The notes beneath the pieces were generated by a model. That model saw only the letters and a list, made by a program, of their open reading frames with translations. It had not been told where the DNA came from and searched no databases. Source: Vibrio mimicus (lineage in GTDB: Bacteria; Pseudomonadota; Gammaproteobacteria; Enterobacterales; Vibrionaceae). Taken from it: a stretch of DNA of 64,000 nt. The position numbers were made by a program, and so were the translations under genes. The stretch spans positions 1,721,501 through 1,785,500 of the forward strand of contig NZ_CP077426.1 of assembly GCF_019048845.1 (NCBI RefSeq), read 5' to 3'. Shown piece after piece: positions 1-10,362 of this stretch; positions within the stretch are counted from its first letter, which is position 1, and every line of letters begins with the position of its first letter.

Positions 1-3000
1 TAAACGGTTACGCTCTTCCCAGCTACTTGCTGAATCTGGGGTTGGGTCTATGAAAATATGGATATGGTTAAAGGCCGCTAGTAGACGAATGTGTTTCGAC
101 AACAGCATACCATTACCAAAAACGTCCCCCGCCATATCGCCTATACCGATTGCGGTAAAGTCGGTTGTTTGGCAATCAATGCCAATTTCACGGAAATGAC
201 GTTTTACTGATTCCCATCCACCTTTAGCGGTGATACCCATGGCTTTGTGGTCATAACCATTCGATCCACCTGAGGCAAATGCATCACCCAACCAGAATTG
301 GTATTCCGCAGACACTGAATTTGCCAAGTCTGAAAAAGTTGCAGTACCCTTGTCGGCGGCAACCACTAAATATGGGTCATCTTCATCGTGGCGAATGACG
401 TTCTTCGGTGGTACAACCTGCCCTTCAAGGATGTTATCTGTTACGTCTAGCAAAGCGCGGATAAAGCGTTTGTAGCAGCGTTGGCCTTCAGCGAATATCT
501 CATCTCGTGTGGTATACAGATATTGCTTTTTACAAACAAAGCCACCTTTCGCTCCAACAGGAACGATAACGGTATTTTTCACCTGCTGCGCTTTGACTAA
601 GCCTAAAATTTCAGTACGGAAATCTTCTTGGCGATCAGACCAACGTAAACCACCGCGGGCCACTTTTCCCCCACGCAAATGAACACCCTCGATGTCTGGT
701 GCATAAACGAAAATTTCAAAAGCAGGTACTGGCGCAGGAATTTCAGGGATTTCACTTGGTTTCATCTTGAGTGATAACCAAGGCTTAGGTTGTTTATTGT
801 CATCCAACTGGTAATAGTTGGTACGCAAAGTCGCATTGATCATTTCCATGTAGCGACGAATGATTCGGTCGTCATCTAAGCTCTGAACTTGATCTAATTG
901 TTCGGTCAGCGATTTTATGATTTCAGTCTGACCTTTTTCACCCCCTTTGTATTTAGGGTCAAAGCGGCGGACGAAAAGATCCACCAGTCCTTGTGCAAGA
1001 TCAGGGTGGTGGCTGAGAGTGTCTTCAATGTAGTGTTGACTGAATGGGAAGCCCACCTGGCGCATATAACGCGCATAAGCACGTAGTATTGAGACTTCAC
1101 GGCCAGAAAGTGACGCACCTAAAATTAGTCGGTTAAAGCCATCACTTTCTAGCTCTCCAGCCCAAATAGCGGCAAACGCTTGCTGGAATCTGTCACGAGC
1201 TTCACGCAGATCAACCTGCTTATCACTCTTGTGCAGCATGGAGAAATCAAGGATCCAGTACACTTGGCCATTGGCTTTTACTACTTCATAAGGCGATTCA
1301 CCAATCACTCGTAAGCCGAGGTTTTCTAGCATCGGCATAACGTCTGATAGATGGATGGGCTCATCTTTGTGGTAAAGCTTCAGGCGGACGGCTTTGGAAT
1401 CTTTCGCAGTTTCTTGTAAGCGGTAGAAGAGCATACCCAGTTTATTATGCTCATCCAAAGATTCGAGATGCTCAATATCTGCGAGTGCAGAGCCCGGCAT
1501 CACATCTTCCTTATAAGAACGTGGGAAAGCGCGTTGATATTCTTTTGATAGCGGCAATCCTCGGCTTTCGCCAAAATTTGCAATGATGGCTTCAGCAAGA
1601 CGATCGTCCCACGTTGTTGAGGCTTCCATTAAGTTCTGCTCTATTTTTTTCACATCGACATCAATATTGTTGTTATCAACCCGCACAATATAGTGGGTAC
1701 GAGCCAAGGAGCTCTCGGAGAAAAATGTAGTAAATTCAACTTCTTGCTTGCTTGAGAAGTAGTCTTTAAAGATGCGTTGACTTTGGCGGCGTAGTTCAGT
1801 GTTGTGACGCTCTTTGGCGACATAAACCATACAGCTAAAGAAGCGACCAAACGGATCTTTTCGAATGAACAGACGGAGTAGATCGCGATCTTGCATCTGC
1901 ACTACACCCATTCCTACCTCAAGCAGCTCTTCTTCACGTGCTTGTAAAAGTTCATCACGCGGGTAGTTTTCCAGAATGTTGTGTAATGCTTTGTAAGCAT
2001 ATGAACCTTGCCGATAGCCACTTGCAGCTAGAATACGGCCGACTTTCTCACGGATCAGTGGAATGCTTTCCACACTTTGGTTATATACCGCCGAGGTATA
2101 TAACCCAGTAAAGCGATGTTCACCAATCACTTTGCCTTTCGCATCAAACTTTTTAATCCCAATATAGTCGGTATATGCAGGTCGGTGGATTCTGCTCTGC
2201 TTGTTGCCTTTGGTAAGGATCAGTAGAAATGGCTTTTTCGCCTCTAACCTTGCTGAGTCTGGGAATTGTGAGAGTTTTACACTACGAACCCGTTCATTGT
2301 CTGAAAATAAGCCGAAACCTGTTTCTTTGGTTGGCATGAGTTCGGTATCACCATGGTGATCAACTAAATCAAACTCTTTGTACCCCATAAAGGTGAAGTT
2401 ATGGTTTCCCAACCAACGCAGGAATTGAATGGTTTCTTGAATGCGCTCTGCTTCAATAGGAATGTGTTTTTGCTCTGTTTCTAGCTGATGAATCACTTGC
2501 TCAAGCTTAGTGACCATTGGCTTCCAATCTTTCACAACCAATGCTGTATCTTGCAGAATATCCAAGAGTTCGTTTTTCAGCGCGGTCATCTCTTCCTTGC
2601 TACTGAGGCGATCTACCTCGATATGGAACATGGATGTGAGTTGCCCTTCACCTTGGTTGATGCTTTTCACTGAACCATCATCATGTCGTGCAATATGAGC
2701 TGGGCCATTGAGCATGAGGTGTGATGCCAATCCAAGGCGACTTAATGCCATTTTGATCGAGTCAACCAGGAATGGACTATCTGGCAGAACGATTTCAACA
2801 ATGGTATGAGTCGATTGCCAACCTTGACGACTGACGGTTGGGTTAAACACTCGAACAGAACGTTCATCAACTTTTTTTTCATTGATGTGGTGCCATAAGC
2901 TAAGCACGGCACCATAGAGATCCGATTCGTTACGTTCGAGTAGGTCATCTTGCGAAATATTGCTGAACAGGTGTTGTCCAAGTTGAGTCACTAAGGGTTG

Positions 3001-3081
3001 TTGAGCAAGCTCTAGTTTGTCTTGAATTAGTTGATACACTTTTTCAAGCAAAACCGGCATCAAAGTTTCACGCGCAGTCAT
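1..3081 (-). CDS. NAD-specific glutamate dehydrogenase, large type (partial, C-terminus outside window)
   Basis: Oxidative deamination of glutamate to 2-oxoglutarate with NAD in the cytoplasm. The reading frame is open from an ATG at 3081 to base 1, giving 1027 residues of a family that is usually about 1600 long, so roughly the last third is missing. The N-terminal half is the long regulatory part typical of this class. Recognisable catalytic-domain motifs lie near the window edge: a VRGGKVARGGLRWSDR-like stretch at about 640-680, PVGAKGGF at about 545-570, and HIFIDPTPDS at the very edge. A GGAG ribosome site precedes the ATG. It is the last gene of a minus-strand series after pepN and the DUF2835 gene, separated by 188 bp. 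Family call is confident. Confidence 0.93.
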   Translation of the reverse strand, partial: MTARETLMPVLLEKVYQLIQDKLELAQQPLVTQLGQHLFSNISQDDLLERNESDLYGAVLSLWHHINEKKVDERSVRVFNPTVSRQGWQSTHTIVEIVLPDSPFLVDSIKMALSRLGLASHLMLNGPAHIARHDDGSVKSINQGEGQLTSMFHIEVDRLSSKEEMTALKNELLDILQDTALVVKDWKPMVTKLEQVIHQLETEQKHIPIEAERIQETIQFLRWLGNHNFTFMGYKEFDLVDHHGDTELMPTKETGFGLFSDNERVRSVKLSQFPDSARLEAKKPFLLILTKGNKQSRIHRPAYTDYIGIKKFDAKGKVIGEHRFTGLYTSAVYNQSVESIPLIREKVGRILAASGYRQGSYAYKALHNILENYPRDELLQAREEELLEVGMGVVQMQDRDLLRLFIRKDPFGRFFSCMVYVAKERHNTELRRQSQRIFKDYFSSKQEVEFTTFFSESSLARTHYIVRVDNNNIDVDVKKIEQNLMEASTTWDDRLAEAIIANFGESRGLPLSKEYQRAFPRSYKEDVMPGSALADIEHLESLDEHNKLGMLFYRLQETAKDSKAVRLKLYHKDEPIHLSDVMPMLENLGLRVIGESPYEVVKANGQVYWILDFSMLHKSDKQVDLREARDRFQQAFAAIWAGELESDGFNRLILGASLSGREVSILRAYARYMRQVGFPFSQHYIEDTLSHHPDLAQGLVDLFVRRFDPKYKGGEKGQTEIIKSLTEQLDQVQSLDDDRIIRRYMEMINATLRTNYYQLDDNKQPKPWLSLKMKPSEIPEIPAPVPAFEIFVYAPDIEGVHLRGGKVARGGLRWSDRQEDFRTEILGLVKAQQVKNTVIVPVGAKGGFVCKKQYLYTTRDEIFAEGQRCYKRFIRALLDVTDNILEGQVVPPKNVIRHDEDDPYLVVAADKGTATFSDLANSVSAEYQFWLGDAFASGGSNGYDHKAMGITAKGGWESVKRHFREIGIDCQTTDFTAIGIGDMAGDVFGNGMLLSKHIRLLAAFNHIHIFIDPTPDSASSWEERNRL

Positions 3082-3269
3082 GGTCGACTCCAGAATTTGA
3101 TTCTTATTTTTGTAGGGGGTGTGCTGTAAGCATAGCGCTTACTGCTGATAATGCAGGGAGTATTGTAAGAGTTTTATTGATAAATGGTTAATTGTTTTGG
3201 GGCGATACTGCGGTGAATGTGTGAGAATGTGACTAAAGTTCCTAATTAAACAACTGCAAAATAATCCTT

Positions 3270-3488
3270 TTACAGAACTTCCAACTTAACGAAACGATTA
3301 TTTTGGTCAGTTGTTAAGCGAAATCGACCTTTTACTCCAATATGGCTTAGAAATGGCCGCAAACGAGTCGCCGGCAGTTGCAACTTCAAACCCTGTTCGG
3401 TTGTCACTATAACGTTACTCGCTGCACCAGAGTAATGCGCTAGAAAGGTTTGATAGGAGATATTGAGAGAAAAAAAATAGTAATTCAT
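3270..3488 (-). CDS. DUF2835 family small protein
   Basis: A 72-residue protein starting MNYYFFSLNIS and ending VKLEVL; the sequence matches my memory of the DUF2835 family, which has no assigned function. I start it at the ATG at 3488. A GTG six codons upstream (3506) would give 78 residues, but that GTG lies inside the loop-proximal arm of a perfect 8-bp hairpin (3499-3518), which makes it an unlikely initiator. No strong Shine-Dalgarno sequence is visible for either start. It lies between pepN and the glutamate dehydrogenase on the same strand. Confidence 0.75.
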   Translation of the reverse strand: MNYYFFSLNISYQTFLAHYSGAASNVIVTTEQGLKLQLPATRLRPFLSHIGVKGRFRLTTDQNNRFVKLEVL

Positions 3489-3498
3489 GCGTATATCA

Positions 3499-3518
3499 GG
3501 TGGCACATAAGTGCCACC
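3499..3518 (-). other. Perfect 8-bp hairpin between pepN and the DUF2835 gene
   Basis: GGTGGCAC and GTGCCACC flank a 4-base loop. The hairpin starts 20 bases after the pepN stop and ends 11 bases before the DUF2835 ATG. No T-run follows on the minus strand, so it is not a standard intrinsic terminator. It may be an RNA processing or stability hairpin, or may limit ribosome access to the downstream gene. Confidence 0.6.
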
Positions 3519-3537
3519 TAGTTTGCCTTTCGTTGAG

Positions 3538-6144
3538 TTAGTCTTCGAGTGCCTTACTCACTTTCTCAAACAGATCGCGAGCGAGATTTTCCATACCTTT
3601 CAATTGCTCCAACTCTTGTTTGATCAGCTCTTGACGTTGTTCATCGTAGAGTCGGAACTTGAGGAGAGGATCGATCAAGCGAGAAGCAACTTGCGGGTTA
3701 CTGCTGTTGAGTTCACGCAAAATTTGTCCAGCGAAACGATAGCCCTCACCCGTTTTCGCGTGGAAATTAACTGAGTTGGCATTCAAAAATGCCCCAATCA
3801 AGCTGCGAGTACGGTTCGGGTTTTTTAAACTAAATGCGTCATGCTGCATCGCTTGTTGGATCACATCCAACACTTGTAGTGATGGGTTTGAGCCTTGCAG
3901 TGTGAACCACTTATCCATCACCAAGCCATCGTGTTTCCACTTGTTACTGTAATCTTGCATCAAGGCTTCACGGCACGCTAATTGAGCTTGGTTAGCCGCC
4001 GTCATTGCCGCAATAGTGTCGGTCATGTTGTTGGCTTGCGCATACTGTTTTTGCACCAACTGGTTACCTTTCTCAGTATATGCAAGATAACCTAAACAAA
4101 CATTGCGCAGAGTGCGTTGACCGATTGCTGCATGCTCAATGGAATAAGCGTCTTGTTTTAGCGTGTGATAAGTTGCGCTAAGTTCATCTTCAAGTTCGCT
4201 AGCCAAAATGGTTTTGATTGACTGCAGTACTTGAGCAATGGCATCAACATCAACGCGCTTATACCAGCCAGACACTTCGTTATGGCTTGGTAAAGAAAGC
4301 ATTTCTGCAACAAACTCAGCTTCTAAACTGTCGCTAAGTAACACGCCGCGGAAAGCATCCACCACTGGTTCAGCAAGTTCAACGGGTTGGCCTTGCTGAA
4401 TCCGTTTAACGTTATTACGAATATATTTGGCAAGTAGCATTTGCCCTGCATCCCAGCGTGCAAATTTGTTACGAGCATGAACCATCAAGAAGATCAGCTC
4501 TTCATCGCTGTAGGCGTATTCCAATTTAACGGGTGCAGAAAACTCACGCAGTAATGAAGGAATTGGCTGTTGTGCTACCTGTTCAAAGCGAAAAGTTTGC
4601 TTAGCTTGTTTTACATCTAGAATGTTAGACATCACCTTTTCGTTACACTGTAGCGGAATGACATCACCATTTTGTGTATAAAGCTCAATATCAAATGGAA
4701 TATGCAGTGGCTGTTTCTCTTTCTGCTCGTGAGTTGGTTCTGTATTTTGCTCGATCGTCAGCTCATAGCTTTGTGATGTCGCATCATAAATACTACTCAC
4801 TTTAAGAGTTGGTGTGCCAGATTGACTGTACCAAAGACGGAACTGTTGTAGGTCGATACCGGATGCATCTTCCATCGCCGCTACGAAATCTTCGCATGTT
4901 GCTGCTGTACCATCATGGCGCTCAAAATAGAGCTTCATACCGCGTTGAAAATTCTCTTCGCCCAGCAATGTATGCATCATACGAATCACTTCACTGCCCT
5001 TTTCATAGACGGTCAGCGTATAGAAGTTATTCATTTCAATCACTTTATCTGGACGAATAGGATGCGACATTGGGCTCGCGTCTTCAGCAAATTGTGGGCC
5101 ACGAATAATGCGCACGTTGCCAATTCGATTTACGGCACGTGAACCGAGATCTGATGAGAATTCTTGATCACGGAATACGGTTAAACCTTCTTTTAGACTC
5201 AATTGGAACCAATCGCGGCAGGTTACACGATTTCCTGTCCAGTTATGGAAGTATTCATGGCCAATCACAGCTTCAATGCCAAGATAATCGGTATCGGTTG
5301 CTGTTTTCTCATTAGCCAGTACAAATTTTGAGTTGAAAATGTTTAAACCTTTGTTTTCCATCGCACCCATATTGAAGAAATCAACCGCGACAATCATGTA
5401 GATGTCGAGATCATACTCAAGACCAAAGCGTTGTTCATCCCAACGCATAGAGTTGATCAATGAGGTCATTGCATGGCCAGCGCGATCCAAATTACCTTTA
5501 TCAACAAAAATTTCTAATGCTACTTCGCGGCCTGACTGAGTAACGTACTGATCACGTAGTACATCAAAATCCCCAGCGACAAGCGCAAATAAATAAGCGG
5601 GTTTTGGGTGTGGATCTTGCCATTTCACCCAGTGACGGCCAGCTTCTAGCTCACCCTGTGCAATTTTGTTCCCATTACTCAACAGATACGGATTCTGTGC
5701 TTTATCCGCAATAACGGTCGTGGTGTATCGAGCCAGTACATCAGGGCGATCCAAATAGTATGTAATGCGGCGGAAGCCTTCAGCTTCACATTGTGTGCAA
5801 AAAGCACCACCTGACTTATACAATCCTTCTAACGCAGTATTCGCTTGCGGATTAATTTGAGTGACAACGGTAAGAGTAAATTCGCTCGGTACACCACGGA
5901 TCTCAAGGCTTGCTTCCGTTACGTTATAGTCTTGCCAATCTTGGCCATTCACCTTAAGCGCTTTTAGCTCTAGTGCTTCGCCATCTAAGATTAGTGTATT
6001 GCTTTCTTGCTGCTGTTTTACTTGAGAAACCGCCGTAACCGTAGTGGCCTCATCGAAGAGATCAAACACTAAATCAATATCGGTAATGGTATGTGAAGGC
6101 GATTGATAATCGAGGCGGTATTTGGCTTGAGGAGTGTGAGCCAT
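3538..6144 (-). CDS. pepN: Aminopeptidase N (M1 zinc metallopeptidase)
   Basis: Cytoplasmic broad-specificity aminopeptidase that removes N-terminal residues from peptides in protein turnover. With the start at 6144 (MAHTPQAKYRL) the protein is 868 residues, close to the 870 of E. coli PepN. Visible motifs are the substrate-binding GAMEN at 260-264, the zinc-binding HEYFH at 296-300 and the third ligand Glu at about 319 in LKEGL. An AGGA ribosome site lies 8 bases before this ATG. The open frame continues 39 codons upstream to 6261, but that part is unlike PepN and reaches the terminator of the next gene, so I reject it. Confident call. Confidence 0.96.
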   Translation of the reverse strand: MAHTPQAKYRLDYQSPSHTITDIDLVFDLFDEATTVTAVSQVKQQQESNTLILDGEALELKALKVNGQDWQDYNVTEASLEIRGVPSEFTLTVVTQINPQANTALEGLYKSGGAFCTQCEAEGFRRITYYLDRPDVLARYTTTVIADKAQNPYLLSNGNKIAQGELEAGRHWVKWQDPHPKPAYLFALVAGDFDVLRDQYVTQSGREVALEIFVDKGNLDRAGHAMTSLINSMRWDEQRFGLEYDLDIYMIVAVDFFNMGAMENKGLNIFNSKFVLANEKTATDTDYLGIEAVIGHEYFHNWTGNRVTCRDWFQLSLKEGLTVFRDQEFSSDLGSRAVNRIGNVRIIRGPQFAEDASPMSHPIRPDKVIEMNNFYTLTVYEKGSEVIRMMHTLLGEENFQRGMKLYFERHDGTAATCEDFVAAMEDASGIDLQQFRLWYSQSGTPTLKVSSIYDATSQSYELTIEQNTEPTHEQKEKQPLHIPFDIELYTQNGDVIPLQCNEKVMSNILDVKQAKQTFRFEQVAQQPIPSLLREFSAPVKLEYAYSDEELIFLMVHARNKFARWDAGQMLLAKYIRNNVKRIQQGQPVELAEPVVDAFRGVLLSDSLEAEFVAEMLSLPSHNEVSGWYKRVDVDAIAQVLQSIKTILASELEDELSATYHTLKQDAYSIEHAAIGQRTLRNVCLGYLAYTEKGNQLVQKQYAQANNMTDTIAAMTAANQAQLACREALMQDYSNKWKHDGLVMDKWFTLQGSNPSLQVLDVIQQAMQHDAFSLKNPNRTRSLIGAFLNANSVNFHAKTGEGYRFAGQILRELNSSNPQVASRLIDPLLKFRLYDEQRQELIKQELEQLKGMENLARDLFEKVSKALED

Positions 6145-6270
6145 TGTCGTAATCCTTTTTGACTTTATGTTCTGTGATGAAAACGCAGATGCGTTAAGTA
6201 ATTTGAGATTAAAAGTTTTGTTATTGAGCCAAGATCTTAGGCCGCAGGATGCGAATAACAAGCCCTAGAG

Positions 6271-6306
6271 ATAAAAAAGCAGGGAGTTTATCTGTAAACT
6301 CCCTGC
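6271..6306 (-). terminator. Intrinsic terminator after the secreted unknown gene
   Basis: On the minus strand GCAGGGAGTTTA pairs with TAAACTCCCTGC around a 4-base loop and is followed by six T residues (6273-6278). It lies just after the stop at 6324 and before pepN, so pepN needs its own promoter between about 6145 and 6270. Confidence 0.9.
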
Positions 6307-6323
6307 GACTTTTATGTAGTGCT

Positions 6324-6995
6324 CTATTGAACACGGTTCATGACAACTGTCATGCTGTCATCAATCTCTAATGTCAGTTGATCTTCATCGAGAACGTATC
6401 GAGTATCGTGCTCACCTTCTGCATACAGTAAAACTAATCGATTTCCTTCGGTGTAATAAACCCCACGGTGTGTCGCTTCATGACCATTCGGGTTAACGAT
6501 ATGGAATAAAAAAACAAAATCAGGTTGTAATGTTAATTGAATTAAACTGTTCTCAAAATCCTCATCTTGAGGATTATTTATTTTATCGCTACTCCAATTT
6601 CCAGCCAGAGTATTGGGTAAGCCCTTAGTAAAGGTCACACCATTTAGTGTTAATTGGTGATGATTATTCTCGTATTGATAGGTTTGTGGGTCTGAACTAT
6701 CCAAACCTAAAATCATGGTCTTGTCATCAGCTGAATAGTCACCATTCCAGTGGTCAACACTGTAATCCTTCTTTTGTATGTCAATTGAGAAATGATAATC
6801 CGATGCCAAACTCAACTTGATCACTCTGAAATTTTCACTGGATTGTTCTGGATTCGGGTTTAATAAATACCAGTCCCCAAGTAACAAAGGCTGATCAAAT
6901 TGAGTTAAGTCGGCACGCTCGCCTTTGCTAGCACTCAGTACTGGTGATGATGCAGTAAAAAGTAAACTCATCACGAATGTGAACATCCATTTCAT
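6324..6995 (-). CDS. Secreted protein of unknown function
   Basis: I do not recognise the family. The 223-residue product begins with a clear Sec signal peptide (MKWMFTFVMSLLFTASSPVLSA, cleavage probably near residue 22). The mature part appears to contain two similar units, each with a GDW/GNW-type start (LLLGDWYLLNP at about 38 and LAGNWSSDK at about 131) and a closing 'V/L-N-G/R' strand, suggesting a duplicated small beta domain. It is a single-gene unit: an intrinsic terminator follows it and the prc terminator precedes it. A GGAG-like ribosome site sits before the ATG. Probably periplasmic. Confidence 0.75.
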   Translation of the reverse strand: MKWMFTFVMSLLFTASSPVLSASKGERADLTQFDQPLLLGDWYLLNPNPEQSSENFRVIKLSLASDYHFSIDIQKKDYSVDHWNGDYSADDKTMILGLDSSDPQTYQYENNHHQLTLNGVTFTKGLPNTLAGNWSSDKINNPQDEDFENSLIQLTLQPDFVFLFHIVNPNGHEATHRGVYYTEGNRLVLLYAEGEHDTRYVLDEDQLTLEIDDSMTVVMNRVQ

Positions 6996-7094
6996 TGCTC
7001 TTCTCCTCGCTTTTTTGTAAGCGTAGGCAGAGAGATGATGGAATGCGAAATTATTTGAAATAGATCACATTAATTTTAATGGTTAAAAAAGTGT

Positions 7095-7119
7095 AAAAAA
7101 ACGGACCAAAAGGTCCGTT
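7095..7119 (-). terminator. Intrinsic terminator after prc
   Basis: AACGGACC / GGTCCGTT around an AAAA loop, followed on the minus strand by a run of seven T residues. It closes the proQ-prc unit, 28 bases beyond the prc stop. Confidence 0.9.
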
Positions 7120-7147
7120 TATCAAATATTCAAGAAAAATTAATGAA

Positions 7148-9145
7148 TTACTGCGCTATCATGTCAAGCATGATGTTCACAGATTCATCTAAATACGCAT
7201 CAGGCGCTTCATAGTCTTTCGGTACATCCTGCAAATTAGCGAAGGTCGATTTACCCAAAGCTTTTTGACGCAGGTTGATTCGAGCTAGACGTTCTTCATC
7301 TGCTTTTGCACTTTCATCTTTGCGGATTTTTTCATTCAAAGACAGCAAATTGTCATCTTTTTCTGCGCGATATTTTGCAATATCTTGCTCGATAAACCCA
7401 AACTCCAGATCATTTGCTACCCGCTTTTGGTGTTTTGCATCAAGACTTGCGATGATGGATTTGAAATTATTCAAACGCTCGTATTTCGCTTTATCAATGC
7501 TATCCCATGGCAGTGCATTGTCTTCGACACTTTCACCAGTTTCTGAGGGATCCACCGCTGTTGGGTAAGTAATATCCGGAATCACACCTTTATTTTGGGT
7601 GCTACCACCATCGATTCTGTAGAATTTCTGAATCGTGTATTGCACATAGCCTAGCTCTTTATCAAATAAATCATAAATATGATTAAGAGAGCGGTGTTGC
7701 TGCACAGTACCTTTACCAAAGGAGTTTTCACCTAGAATAATCGCACGCCCATAATCTTGCATTGCGGCAGCAAAAATTTCGGATGCAGATGCACTGTAAC
7801 GATTGACCAAAACCGTCATTGGTCCGTTGTAGCTAATGTTTCCATCGGTATCCGAATTCACATTAACTCGCCCGTAACTGTCACGAACTTGTACCACTGG
7901 GCCACTTGTGATGAATAGACCAGAAAGCGCAGTTGCTTCTGTTAATGCACCGCCACCATTGTTACGTAAGTCAACAATGATCCCATCGACTTTTTTCGCT
8001 TTCAGCTCAGTGAGTAATTTATCTGTGTCTTGAGCTAAGCCAACATAAAAACTCGGCACTTCGAGTACACCGATTTTTTTGCCTGCTTTTTCAATAACTT
8101 CTGCTTTTACTGCACGATCTTCTAAACGAATTTTATCGCGAACAATTGTGACAACGTGACTTTTGGCATCTTTACCTTCCGGCAAAACTAACAGTTTTAC
8201 TTTGCTGCCTTTTGGGCCTTTAATCAGTTGTACAACGTCATCGAGTCGCCAACCAATGACATCGACCATTTCTTCGCCTTGTTGGCCAACACCAATAATG
8301 CGATCACCCTCACCTATCTGCTTACTCAGTGCCGCAGGACCACCAGCCACGAGTGACCGGATAATGGTGTAATCATCGGTCATCTGTAAAACGGCACCAA
8401 TTCCTTCTAAAGAAAGATTCATCTCCGATTGGAATTGTTCTGCATTACGCGGCGATAAATAACTGGTATGGGGGTCAACTTCACGCGCAAAGGCGTTCAT
8501 ATAGGTTTGAAAGACGTCTTCACTCTTAGTTTGAGTAAGCCGTTTCATGGCATTGTTGTAGCGTTTTTCAAGTGTTTCTTTGATTTCTGGCCACTCTTTA
8601 CCAGCCAGTTTCAAATTTAGCGCATCATACTTTACTCGTTGACGCCATAACTCATTGACCTCATTAAGATCTTTTGGCCAAGGCGATTTTGAACGATCTA
8701 ACTCTATCGATTCATCTTTATCGAACGTCATCTCTTTATCTAGCAATGAGATAGCATATTCAAAGCGCTCGAAACGCTTTTCCATCGATAGGTTATATAG
8801 ATCATATGCAATCTGATTATTGCCTGCTTTTAATTGATCATCTAACTGCAAAGACCAGTCTTTGAATGAATCAATGTCGGCTTGAGTGAAAATGTTGCGG
8901 CTGTAATCAAGCATCTCAAGATAGCGTTCAAACATCGCTTGAGAAAACTGATCATCCAGATTGAATTGTTTGTAGTGAGAACGGGTAAAACGCGAAGTGA
9001 CACGTTTCGCTGCCGTCTCGTGTTGAGCTTCTGGGGTAAGAAGAGGTAAGTCTTCTGGTTTGAGTTTGGCTTCTAAAGCCTGAACTGAAGAGGCTGCTAG
9101 CCAGAGGCTAGCAGCAATCAGAGATAGTTTTGAACGGCATTTCAT
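7148..9145 (-). CDS. prc: Tail-specific periplasmic protease Prc (S41 family)
   Basis: Periplasmic processing protease that recognises hydrophobic C-termini and, in E. coli, degrades the peptidoglycan hydrolase MepS and trims PBP3. The 665-residue product has a signal peptide ending about residue 23 (VQALEA), a PDZ domain at about 240-325, and the S41 catalytic Ser-Lys pair, visible as S453 in the SASASE segment and K478 in FGKGTVQ, 25 residues apart as in E. coli Prc. It starts 17 bases after the proQ stop, the same proQ-prc order as in enterobacteria, and ends at an intrinsic terminator. Confident. Confidence 0.96.
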   Translation of the reverse strand: MKCRSKLSLIAASLWLAASSVQALEAKLKPEDLPLLTPEAQHETAAKRVTSRFTRSHYKQFNLDDQFSQAMFERYLEMLDYSRNIFTQADIDSFKDWSLQLDDQLKAGNNQIAYDLYNLSMEKRFERFEYAISLLDKEMTFDKDESIELDRSKSPWPKDLNEVNELWRQRVKYDALNLKLAGKEWPEIKETLEKRYNNAMKRLTQTKSEDVFQTYMNAFAREVDPHTSYLSPRNAEQFQSEMNLSLEGIGAVLQMTDDYTIIRSLVAGGPAALSKQIGEGDRIIGVGQQGEEMVDVIGWRLDDVVQLIKGPKGSKVKLLVLPEGKDAKSHVVTIVRDKIRLEDRAVKAEVIEKAGKKIGVLEVPSFYVGLAQDTDKLLTELKAKKVDGIIVDLRNNGGGALTEATALSGLFITSGPVVQVRDSYGRVNVNSDTDGNISYNGPMTVLVNRYSASASEIFAAAMQDYGRAIILGENSFGKGTVQQHRSLNHIYDLFDKELGYVQYTIQKFYRIDGGSTQNKGVIPDITYPTAVDPSETGESVEDNALPWDSIDKAKYERLNNFKSIIASLDAKHQKRVANDLEFGFIEQDIAKYRAEKDDNLLSLNEKIRKDESAKADEERLARINLRQKALGKSTFANLQDVPKDYEAPDAYLDESVNIMLDMIAQ

Positions 9146-9162
9146 GCGAAGGAGTATCTCCC

Positions 9163-9801
<639 letters not shown>

Positions 9802-9888
9802 TTATTGCGGCTGCCCGCCAAACATTGAGTGTAAATATGTGCGGTATTATAAAGACCTGCAAAGGAAAAACCACAGGCAAAGGGCAAA

Positions 9889-10362
9889 TTATGCCTTATT
9901 AGCCTGTGAATTGAGCAGCTTTTCTACTTCTTTCATCAAATAGGTCAGACCTTGTTCATCAATTTCATTGAAACGGCCTATGTTTGGGCTGTCAATGTCT
10001 AACACTCCGATAATTTTTCCGTTAATCGAGAATGGGATAACGATTTCAGAGTTACTGGCTGCATCGCATGCGATGTGTCCTTCAAATTGATGGACATCAT
10101 ACACGCGTTGAACACGGTTTTCGGCAACCGCCGTCCCACAAACACCCTTACCTACCGGAATGCGAACACATGCAGGCTTGCCTTGAAAAGGGCCTAAGAC
10201 CAATTCATCCTGCTGCATCAAGTAAAAACCGACCCAGTTGAGATCGGTAAGCTCCATATTCAGCAAAGCGCTAAGATTAGCCAGATTCGCAATGAGGTTG
10301 CTTTCGCCCTCTAATAAAGCAACGGCTTGTTTGGTTAAACGCTGGTACTGCTCTAAATTCAT
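9889..10362 (-). CDS. msrC: Free methionine-(R)-sulfoxide reductase, GAF domain
   Basis: Reduces free methionine-R-sulfoxide in the cytoplasm using thioredoxin. The 157-residue single GAF domain carries the three conserved cysteines of the fRMsr family: two in CVRIPVGKGVCGTA and one in HIACDAASNSE. I use the ATG at 10362 (MNLEQYQRL) because GGAAG lies about 7 bases before it and it aligns with the E. coli YebR start; an ATG four codons earlier (10374) has no ribosome site. In E. coli yebR also lies between proQ and yebST, so the neighbourhood fits. Confidence 0.93.
   Translation of the reverse strand: MNLEQYQRLTKQAVALLEGESNLIANLANLSALLNMELTDLNWVGFYLMQQDELVLGPFQGKPACVRIPVGKGVCGTAVAENRVQRVYDVHQFEGHIACDAASNSEIVIPFSINGKIIGVLDIDSPNIGRFNEIDEQGLTYLMKEVEKLLNSQANKA

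Noticed and set aside
6145..6261. 39-codon N-terminal extension of pepN
   Set aside because: Not similar to PepN, no ribosome site, and it runs up to the terminator of the upstream gene. The ATG at 6144 has AGGA at 8 bases and matches the family start.
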